A stretch of 21,246 bases of DNA from IMG/VR virus record IMGVR_UViG_3300008267_000479, positions 1 to 21,246 of that record, one strand, 5' to 3'. Below, piece by piece: positions 16,575-20,967 of the stretch. The notes under the pieces were generated by a model, which had not been told where the DNA came from, did not search any database, and was given only the letters and a program-made list of their open reading frames with translations. Both the position numbers and the translations under genes were made by a program. Source of the DNA: a virus. Positions within the stretch are counted from its first letter, which is position 1. The number at the start of each line of letters is the position of its first letter.

Positions 16575-16604
16575 AAAAAAAATCCCCGGAAAAATTCCGA
16601 GGAT
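16575..16604 (-). terminator. intrinsic terminator between two minus-strand units
   Basis: On the minus strand, arms ATCCTCGGAA and TTCCGGGGAT (16595-16604 and 16582-16591) have one mismatch and a 3-base loop, followed by a run of U to 16575. It closes the unit that ends with the 66-aa membrane protein. Confidence 0.88.
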
Positions 16605-16627
16605 CTTATATTGAGAGGGCAGCAGAA

Positions 16628-16828
16628 TTAACCTACCAATAAGCCTAAAAGAAATCCTATAACTACCATAGCAATAATTACAGCATGTGCAATCTGTCTT
16701 CCTTCAGAATCTTCTTGCCACATATTAGACATTTTATTATATATAGGTTTACTAAATGCATTTTGTACTAAAAACAAAATAGCAATAGCAATAAGTCCTA
16801 TAGTAAAAAGTATACCTTTGAGTATCAT
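16628..16828 (-). CDS. small membrane protein with two helices
   Basis: 66 aa. Hydrophobic helix at about 3-23 (ILKGILFTIGLIAIAILFLV), a hydrophilic middle (KPIYNKMSNMWQEDSEGRQI) and a second helix at 48-66 (AVIIAMVVIGFLLGLLVG). No lipobox or family recognised. It overlaps the DUF3310 gene by 4 bases and is last in its unit, just before the terminator. With the holin-type genes 5 kb away in another unit, a lysis role is not implied; a membrane-bound helper or superinfection function is equally possible. Confidence 0.68.
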   Translation of the reverse strand: MILKGILFTIGLIAIAILFLVQNAFSKPIYNKMSNMWQEDSEGRQIAHAVIIAMVVIGFLLGLLVG

Positions 16829-17136
16829 AAACTGTCAATTCTTCTCTGTAAATATACTAAAGCTTTTTGTAAATCCTCTTTTTTTGTAGAAATATTTTTC
16901 TTACCTGCTCTAGCTAAGTACTTGACTACGTTGCCTAAATAGAAATCCTGATCTAATTCCCAAGCTTCTAAAACACTGAATACTTCATAAGTATTATCCT
17001 TACCACCATAGTATTCAGGTCTTGGTCCTTCATCCAGTATAACCACTCTTTTAGAAAGATCTATAGGAGTTAATGCTGCACCCATCTCTATTGCTGTTGG
17101 GCAACAACCATCTTTTTTATCCTCAGCCATTACCAA
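16825..17136 (-). CDS. DUF3310 family protein
   Basis: 103 aa. The family core is clear: PEYYGG at 40-45, then EVFSVLEAWELDQDFYLGNV and VKYLARAGKKN at 71-81, and a closing helix EDLQKALVYLQRRIDSL. DUF3310 proteins are common, small phage proteins of unknown biochemical function, sometimes seen fused to or beside nucleotide metabolism genes. The first 38 residues, with a CC pair (GCCPTAIEM), precede the family core. It overlaps the co-chaperonin gene by 7 bases and the membrane gene by 4. Start could be Met1 or Met3. Confidence 0.85.
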   Translation of the reverse strand: MVMAEDKKDGCCPTAIEMGAALTPIDLSKRVVILDEGPRPEYYGGKDNTYEVFSVLEAWELDQDFYLGNVVKYLARAGKKNISTKKEDLQKALVYLQRRIDSL

Positions 17137-17423
17137 ATAATAACTACATCACCTTCATTAAGGACAAGTTTAACTTCTCCATCAATATCAATTCTTTCTA
17201 CAACTTCCATGTTTAGAGAAGCTGTACGAATGTATACTTGGTCTCCCTCAGATATTTCTTCCACCTTGTCCCCTACTGCATATACTGTAAGTTTATTCCA
17301 CATCTTTATAGCTTCTGCCATAATCATGTCTTCATCCTTTGCACTTAACTGGATCCCAGAATCTTTTCTTTTTGGAACATCTAGCAAAATTGCTCTTCCT
17401 CTTAGTTTTTTAAATGGTTTCAT
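17130..17423 (-). CDS. GroES-like co-chaperonin
   Basis: 97 aa, the normal GroES length. The alignment to Cpn10 is clear in order: RGRAILLDVPKRKDSGIQLS at 8-27, where the GIQL tetrapeptide corresponds to the GIVL of the GroES mobile loop that docks on GroEL; KLTVYAVGDKVEEISEGDQV at 44-63, like the VLAVG and GD parts of GroES; and NEGDVVIIW at the end, like the closing strand. The stretch 28-43 (AKDEDMIMAEAIKMWN) is an insertion or a different loop. As with T4 gp31, it may replace host GroES to fold the capsid protein; that is inference. Start forms TAATG with the gene upstream. Confidence 0.72.
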   Translation of the reverse strand: MKPFKKLRGRAILLDVPKRKDSGIQLSAKDEDMIMAEAIKMWNKLTVYAVGDKVEEISEGDQVYIRTASLNMEVVERIDIDGEVKLVLNEGDVVIIW

Positions 17424-17710
17424 TATGTATTTTTTAAAGTAATTACTTTTACTACGGCCATTTGAGCATTTAGGATTTCTCCTATTGCATGGTCAAATAA
17501 CAAACTTTTTAAAGGGTGTCTTTCTTTCTCATAGTTATCCTTTAATATTTCTGCCATTTCTGCAGCTAATTTTTTTACTCTAATTACATCCGGATCTCCT
17601 GATGGATTAAAGTCTAAACCTACTAATCTCTCTCCAAAAGTAAGAGCTTTAGTGTTATTCATTTCTGAATCATTTTCTGGTACACTTGGTACTGGGTATT
17701 CTTCACTCAT
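17423..17710 (-). CDS. Acb2/Tad1-like helical protein, possible cyclic-nucleotide sponge
   Basis: 95 aa. Residues 1-20 are acidic and loose. The core has LTFGERLVGLDFNPSGDPDV at 23-42, then two helices (VKKLAAEMAEILKDNY; SLLFDHAIGEILNAQMAVVK) and a short VITLK end. The order GxxxVGxxFNPSG(D/N)PxV, helix, helix, Gln/Met-AVVKxIT matches a phage family whose helical hairpin is grouped with Acb2/Tad1 proteins. Characterised members bind cyclic dinucleotides or NAD-derived signals of CBASS and Thoeris defence. From memory of the pattern only; the NPSG branch may not bind nucleotides. It lies in the middle of the accessory unit, directly before the co-chaperonin. Confidence 0.62.
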   Translation of the reverse strand: MSEEYPVPSVPENDSEMNNTKALTFGERLVGLDFNPSGDPDVIRVKKLAAEMAEILKDNYEKERHPLKSLLFDHAIGEILNAQMAVVKVITLKNT

Positions 17711-17727
17711 ATTATAGATATTAAAAT

Positions 17728-18039
17728 TTACGCATCATACTTTTGCTTTGGCTTACTTTCTACAGGAGGTTTATCCTGTTGTTCATCTGGAAGATCTTCC
17801 AAAATATTAAACTTAATCTTCTCTAATAAACCTACTATAGCAAGATTACCATAAGCTTGTTCTCCTACTTTTACTTCCAATCCTTCTTCTTTTTCAGTGA
17901 TTGATAATAATACTTTATCTGACATAGTTAATAATTTACTTAATTCATCATAGAGCTCCCGTGCACGTAAGTTACTTCCACCAAGATCTCTAACCTCTTT
18001 GGTAATCTTTTCCCACAACTTTTTTTGTTGTGGTGTCAT
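17728..18039 (-). CDS. hypothetical protein, first gene of the accessory unit
   Basis: 103 aa, no family recognised. Residues 1-42 are helical and charged (PQQKKLWEKITKEVRDLGGS; ARELYDELSKLLTMS); 43-80 look alpha/beta (KVLLSITEKEEGLEVKVGEQ; AIVGLLEKIKFNIL); and the last 20 are a Pro/Lys-rich tail (PPVESKPKQKYDA). It is the first gene after the type B promoter-like element at 18081-18110 and lies 17 bases before the Acb2/Tad1-like gene. No direct clue to function. Confidence 0.65.
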   Translation of the reverse strand: MTPQQKKLWEKITKEVRDLGGSNLRARELYDELSKLLTMSDKVLLSITEKEEGLEVKVGEQAYGNLAIVGLLEKIKFNILEDLPDEQQDKPPVESKPKQKYDA

Positions 18040-18080
18040 CTCAGTAAACGATTGGATTAAACATTACACATTTGTTGGTG

Positions 18081-18110
18081 GACAAATATATAAACTTTTC
18101 TGGTTTAAAC
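18081..18110 (-). promoter_or_regulatory. promoter-like element, type B (copy 1)
   Basis: On the minus strand, GTTTAAAC (18103-18110) precedes TATATATTTGTC (18081-18092). TATATTTG fits the Bacteroidetes -7 box TAnnTTTG. The same two motifs occur at 10101-10141 with a different spacing. It follows directly on the terminator at 18112-18138 and leads into the 103-aa gene. Confidence 0.58.
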
Positions 18111-18111
18111 T

Positions 18112-18138
18112 AAAAACCCTAGAAAATTTTTCCAGGGT
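18112..18138 (-). terminator. intrinsic terminator after the peptidase/transferase-like unit
   Basis: On the minus strand, arms ACCCT and AGGGT (18134-18138, 18116-18120) extend inward by GAAAA/TTTTC-type pairing with one mismatch, and are followed by UUUUU at 18112-18116. Weaker U-tract than the other two minus-strand terminators. Confidence 0.7.
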
Positions 18139-18189
18139 CTTTAGCTATTAATCAATTAACCTTAAATATGAACTTCGTAAATATAGTAA

Positions 18190-18414
18190 TTATTTTCCAA
18201 TTGTACTATCTATCCTTTTTCTTAAATCTCTACCAAAGGTAATATTACTTTTAGCTCTTATTTCTTTGTGAGTAAACTGCCAAAACTCCCCTGTCTCACT
18301 AATGATCACAGTGTATATAGTATCTGTTTCATGCCCGTAGTCTGTTACTAACCAAATAAACCCCGGTCCTTTTGGTGTATTGACTTCTATCCTATTTGTT
18401 GGTTCATATATCAT
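18190..18414 (-). CDS. small beta-barrel-like protein (SH3/KOW-like)
   Basis: 74 aa. Beta-rich: RIEVNTPKGPGFIWLVTDYG, then IYTVIISETGEFWQFTHKEI, then RAKSNITFGRDLRKRI. The pattern of a TPKGxG turn, alternating hydrophobic strands, and a Gly-Glu hairpin leading to EIR is that of small SH3-like barrels, as in KOW or DUF-type phage proteins. A role in binding nucleic acid or protein partners is possible but not shown. It overlaps the transferase-like gene by 11 bases and is followed by an empty 51-base stretch and the terminator at 18112-18138. Confidence 0.7.
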   Translation of the reverse strand: MIYEPTNRIEVNTPKGPGFIWLVTDYGHETDTIYTVIISETGEFWQFTHKEIRAKSNITFGRDLRKRIDSTIGK

Positions 18415-19078
18415 ATCCTATAATTTTAATTTTCTCATCTCTTTCAACTAGCTGCTTGTATAACCCTACATCAGTAGACCATTCTTGACCAGTCCAGAAT
18501 TCAAATCCTGTGTAGTTAGATTTATACTCACAGCACTTTTCATATCCACCTAAGAGATACACATACTCACAACCCAGGATCTTGGCAGTCTCACATTCAT
18601 AGTACTGAGCTACGGTACCTAGAGATAATTTAGGGTCTTCATAATTCCATATAAACTGATAAGCCACAAACTGTTTCTCAAACACTCTATATATACTTAT
18701 ACCTACAAGTTTATCAGTATGATATTCTATAATCTGACAGTCTTTGAAAGACTCTAGTTTAATATCTCTCTTAAATCCATGGTACTTACAGTATTGCTCA
18801 TGGAGCTCTTCATATGCTTCTTGATGTCCTACTATATCTCCTATGACTACATTAACCTTTTTGGATAATTTCTTTGTAGTCTTACTAGGTTGATAAATAC
18901 TTAGATCTAATCTAGTACTACGTTCATTATACCATTTACCTTCCCACGGTATCCACCCAGATTTTATTGCTTCTGTAGGAGATTCATGTGGTTCAAGGAT
19001 ACCATAAGCTTTGTTCACTATAACCTCTAAATCACTGACTTTACCAAAGCCCTCTATATGATCAAAGTATATTTTCAT
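18404..19078 (-). CDS. GNAT-fold protein resembling the C-terminal domain of arginyl/leucyl-tRNA-protein transferases
   Basis: 224 aa. Residues 100-205 match the pattern of ATE1/Bpt transferases, which move an amino acid from tRNA to a protein N-terminus: FIWNYEDPKLSLGTVAQYYE at 142-161, AKILGCEYVYLLGGYEKCCE at 165-184, and YKSNYTGFEFWTGQEW at 185-200. The SLGT, LGxxYxYLG and YK-x(4)-GFEFW elements are the most telling. The N-terminal Cys cluster of cellular ATE1 is absent; residues 1-100 are unlike it. So tRNA use and N-terminal aminoacylation are a hypothesis; a general acyltransferase is the alternative. It overlaps the metallopeptidase-like gene by 4 bases. Confidence 0.66.
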   Translation of the reverse strand: MKIYFDHIEGFGKVSDLEVIVNKAYGILEPHESPTEAIKSGWIPWEGKWYNERSTRLDLSIYQPSKTTKKLSKKVNVVIGDIVGHQEAYEELHEQYCKYHGFKRDIKLESFKDCQIIEYHTDKLVGISIYRVFEKQFVAYQFIWNYEDPKLSLGTVAQYYECETAKILGCEYVYLLGGYEKCCEYKSNYTGFEFWTGQEWSTDVGLYKQLVERDEKIKIIGYDI

Positions 19079-19518
19079 TTCTTAAAGAACCCTTTCTTAG
19101 GTTGTTCTTTGGTATTAAACCCTAACTTATCAATTATCTTGTTAGCTTGTTCTTCAGCATAACTAATTGCCTCTTCTTCCTTGTCCTTGATGTTCCACTT
19201 ATTTAGTAACAAACTCATATGCATAGTCTCATGCATAACAGCTGTTGCTTTTTCTGTAGGGGAATACTTGGTAAAAGTACCCATGTTCAAAAACAAGAAA
19301 GGTTTGTTGGGTGCCTTTGCAGTAAGTTTCTTATCAGCCGGATCATAGTTAGTCCACCCATAAATATAAACTCCGTTACCAACAGTCTTATCTACTTCTT
19401 CTGCCTGAGCATCATTACGGTTGAGACCATGCATCTCTTCTACATCATAGTAATCAAAGATCTCGGTAGCATTCTTACCTATAAGGAGTACATACTCCCC
19501 CATGTCTATCTTTTTCAT
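19075..19518 (-). CDS. HExxH metallopeptidase-like protein
   Basis: 147 aa, no signal peptide. Residues 90-125 carry the zinc protease motif HETMH (96-100) in a helix (EKATAVMHETMHMSLLLNKW), followed by a Glu-rich helix KDKEEEAISYAEEQANKII, where Glu115 or Glu116 could be the third zinc ligand as in gluzincins. The start is alpha/beta (MGEYVLLIGKNATEIFDYYD) and 60-85 are beta (KPFLFLNMGTFTKYS), compatible with a minimal protease fold. The C-terminus is basic (KEQPKKGFFKK). Substrate unknown. It overlaps the transferase-like gene by 4 bases (ATGA type), so both are translated together. Activity is inferred from the motif alone. Confidence 0.75.
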   Translation of the reverse strand: MKKIDMGEYVLLIGKNATEIFDYYDVEEMHGLNRNDAQAEEVDKTVGNGVYIYGWTNYDPADKKLTAKAPNKPFLFLNMGTFTKYSPTEKATAVMHETMHMSLLLNKWNIKDKEEEAISYAEEQANKIIDKLGFNTKEQPKKGFFKK

Positions 19519-19527
19519 AATACTAAG

Positions 19528-19707
19528 TTAAACTTTATTTTGTATTTCTTCTGCCCAAGCTAGTATGTATTCATCCACCTCATTCTTAGGAAGCTCTAAC
19601 ATATTAATCAATCTCTCTAATAAATACATGACTTGCTCAGTATCTGGGTCCGGGGCTGGGATACTCAACTCATATTCTTGACCTGATTTAATCACATATA
19701 TTCTCAT
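19528..19707 (-). CDS. 59-aa protein, first gene of the minus-strand block
   Basis: No family recognised. Starts MRIYVIKSGQEYELSIPAPD (beta hairpin) and continues as helices (TEQVMYLLERLINMLELPKN, EVDEYILAWAEEIQNKV). I chose the ATG at 19707 over the in-frame ATG at 19776, because the longer form would add 23 residues of Gly/Tyr/Pro composition read from the C-rich control region and from the promoter-like element at 19708-19724. If that element is a promoter, the message would be nearly leaderless. Nine bases separate it from the metallopeptidase-like gene. Confidence 0.6.
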   Translation of the reverse strand: MRIYVIKSGQEYELSIPAPDPDTEQVMYLLERLINMLELPKNEVDEYILAWAEEIQNKV

Positions 19708-19724
19708 ATAATAATATACAAAAT
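19708..19724 (-). promoter_or_regulatory. promoter-like element, type A (copy 1)
   Basis: The minus strand carries ATTTTGTATATTATTAT directly before the ATG at 19707. It shares TTTTGTATATTAT (13 bases) with the elements at 16545-16563 and 2401-2419. It sits on the minus-strand edge of the divergent spacer. Confidence 0.5.
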
Positions 19725-19773
19725 TTTTGGGACTGGTACCATAGTATATAAGAGAATGTTGTGGCCCCCCTGT

Positions 19774-19839
19774 CACAGACCCCCCGGCCCCTCATCCTTC
19801 GGTGCCTACCCCCCTTCAAATCCTAGCAGGGGTCTTGTG
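19774..19839. other. C-rich foldable stretch in the divergent spacer
   Basis: In otherwise AT-rich DNA, this stretch and its flank carry C-runs at 19765-19770, 19780-19785, 19788-19791 and 19809-19814. CACAGACCCC (19774-19783) can pair with GGGGTCTTGTG (19829-19839) as a 10-bp stem with one bulged base, closing a 45-base interior. The minus strand has four G-runs of 4-6, so a G-quadruplex is also possible. I see no open frame worth keeping. Could be part of an origin, a structured leader RNA, or a divergence control site; nothing in the sequence decides between these. Confidence 0.5.
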
Positions 19840-19845
19840 CCAACA

Positions 19846-19889
19846 AAAAAAAACAAATCTTTTCCTAGGGTCAAATCTTTGTTTTTTTT
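19846..19889. repeat. inverted repeat, A-tract/T-tract
   Basis: Arms AAAAAAAACAAA (19846-19857) and TTTGTTTTTTTT (19878-19889) are perfect complements with a 20-base spacer that itself contains two CAAATCTTT copies (19854-19862, 19872-19880). On either strand a T-tract follows the fold, so a two-way terminator insulating the divergent blocks is possible; a bent-DNA or origin element is the alternative. Confidence 0.55.
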
Positions 19890-19894
19890 CTGTA

Positions 19895-19901
19895 ACAACC
19901 C
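19895..19901 (+). promoter_or_regulatory. ACAACCC leader motif, copy 1 (with 20320-20326 and 20960-20966)
   Basis: Each of the three plus-strand leaders has a run of T, then ACAACCC, and 3 bases later AC-T or ACTTG (TTTTTTCTTACAACCC before the second gene; TTTTTTTTTACAACCC in the right-end spacer). The motif could be a phage promoter or processing element for the plus-strand block. It is too short to be sure. Confidence 0.45.
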
Positions 19902-19905
19902 TCTA

Positions 19906-19928
19906 CATAGTACAAAATTAGTACTATG
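19906..19928. repeat. inverted repeat covering the start codon of the first plus-strand gene
   Basis: CATAGTAC (19906-19913) and GTACTATG (19921-19928) are perfect 8-base arms around AAAATTA. The second arm contains the ATG of the gene at 19926. It could be an operator for a dimeric repressor or, as RNA, a hairpin that hides the start codon. CATAGTAT also occurs at 19740-19747. Confidence 0.65.
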
Positions 19929-20267
19929 AAAATATATGATAAATTTATAACATTGGATGTTAAAATTATCCAATCCAAGAAAAACAATAAATGTGCTTTT
20001 CTTATTGATACAGTTACTGGGAAGATCGTTACCTCCAAACCCATTAACTATATCGAAGTCTTTGGTATAACTCTGAACGAATTCTATAAGATAGAACTCG
20101 GCAGATTTACCAATGACAAGGGGTATATAGACTTCAACTTTGTGAAAGTCAGTGCATATACCCCTATAACCAAACAGTTTGTAAGCAAACCGGTTTCTAA
20201 CACTGTAAAGGAGTCTCCACAGGCTACAACTCCTATACAGTCTGATAAACCTGCTTGGTTAAGATAA
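19926..20267 (+). CDS. hypothetical protein, first gene of the plus-strand block
   Basis: 113 aa, no family recognised. Residues 1-80 look like a small beta barrel (DKFITLDVKIIQSKKNNKCA; FLIDTVTGKIVTSKPINYIE; FYKIELGRFTNDKGYIDFNF), somewhat OB-fold-like. Residues 80-113 form a loose Thr/Pro/Gln tail ending SDKPAWLR. A barrel plus tail in an early-side gene of a phage suggests nucleic acid binding, but that is only a shape argument. Codon use and base composition are more balanced than in the late genes. The start lies inside an inverted repeat, and the stop codon lies inside the stem of the terminator at 20263-20294. Confidence 0.72.
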   Translation: MKIYDKFITLDVKIIQSKKNNKCAFLIDTVTGKIVTSKPINYIEVFGITLNEFYKIELGRFTNDKGYIDFNFVKVSAYTPITKQFVSKPVSNTVKESPQATTPIQSDKPAWLR

Positions 20268-20294
20268 TGGGTCCCTTCCCATTATCTTTTTTTT
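20263..20294 (+). terminator. strong intrinsic terminator after the 113-aa gene
   Basis: Perfect 9-base arms GATAATGGG (20263-20271) and CCCATTATC (20278-20286) around TCCCTT, followed by eight T (20287-20294). The gene's TAA is part of the left arm. Confidence 0.93.
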
Positions 20295-20316
20295 GTTCCT
20301 ATAAGGAACCTTTTTT
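20295..20316 (+). terminator. second terminator hairpin in tandem
   Basis: Arms GTTCCT (20295-20300) and AGGAAC (20304-20309) with a 3-base loop, followed by C and six T to 20316. It starts at the base after the previous U-tract, giving a doubled stop between the two plus-strand genes. Confidence 0.75.
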
Positions 20317-20360
20317 CTTACAACCCTGAACTTGATAAAAATAACTTTAATAATTAACTT

Positions 20361-20873
20361 ATGAGCAATTCAAAGAAAACAGAGGAAACTGTAAAAACCA
20401 ACTTGGCTAGAACTACTAAGATTGTTGCAACTTACGTGGGTCGAGGTCAGAACCAACAACAAGGTCATAAAAACTATGGTAAGAAATTCTTTAAGTATAA
20501 TCTTACTGGGCCAGAATCCGAGATAAAGGAATTTATAAATGATCCATCTAATCAAGAGTATGGTATCAAATATGATTCAGACGGTGTAACACCTCAGTAT
20601 TGGTGTAATTGGAAAGATCCATTTGGAACTAAAGGTACAAGATACAATGTTAATGTGTCAATGTACGGTACCTATGTATTAGACAAACAAGACTCTTATG
20701 ACATAGAAGATACTTTGGAAGAGCTTGAGAAAAGAGGTCTTCATACCACTGCAAGAGTCTATGCTGAGACTATATTGAGTGATAGAATGGGATTAGGTCT
20801 TAGTAGATCTAACGTGAATAGACTTGCTATGGCACCATCTGATGGAACAGGTGCTAATCTATCCGAGGAATAA
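20361..20873 (+). CDS. hypothetical protein, second gene of the plus-strand block
   Basis: 170 aa, no family recognised. The N-terminal 20 residues are polar. Residues about 20-115 are beta-rich (TTKIVATYVGRGQNQQQGHK; KKFFKYNLTGPESEIKEFIN; RYNVNVSMYGTYVLDKQD) with several aromatic and Asn residues. Then comes a helix (DIEDTLEELEKRGLHTTARV) and a loose tail ending DGTGANLSEE. The barrel-like core plus acidic tip recalls single-stranded DNA-binding proteins, but no motif settles it. It has its own leader (90 bases, A/T-rich, no Shine-Dalgarno) between the tandem terminators and its ATG, and its own terminator, so it is expressed alone. Confidence 0.75.
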   Translation: MSNSKKTEETVKTNLARTTKIVATYVGRGQNQQQGHKNYGKKFFKYNLTGPESEIKEFINDPSNQEYGIKYDSDGVTPQYWCNWKDPFGTKGTRYNVNVSMYGTYVLDKQDSYDIEDTLEELEKRGLHTTARVYAETILSDRMGLGLSRSNVNRLAMAPSDGTGANLSEE

Positions 20874-20895
20874 TTCCTTGGGTAGATCCCTTTGG

Positions 20896-20947
20896 TAATA
20901 GACAATGGTAACGATAATAAGTTACTATTGTTTATTACTTTTTTTTT
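20896..20947 (+). terminator. long-stem terminator after the 170-aa gene
   Basis: TAATAGACAATGGTAAC (20896-20912) pairs with GTTACTATTGTTTATTA (20921-20937) over 17 positions including two G-U pairs, loop GATAATAA, followed after C by nine T (20939-20947) and a second T-run (20951-20959). Confidence 0.88.
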
Positions 20948-20967
20948 ACCTTTTTTTTTACAACCCG

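Noticed and set aside
19528-19776. Longer, 82-aa form of the first minus-strand gene starting at 19776
   Set aside because: The extra 23 residues would read through the promoter-like element and part of the C-rich stem, with no protein-like pattern; the ATG at 19707 is preferred.
19777-19839. tRNA-like gene in the C-rich stretch (7-base acceptor-like stem AGACCCC/GGGGTCT and TTCAAATCC)
   Set aside because: The T-stem does not pair, no D-arm or anticodon arm is found and the length is too short.
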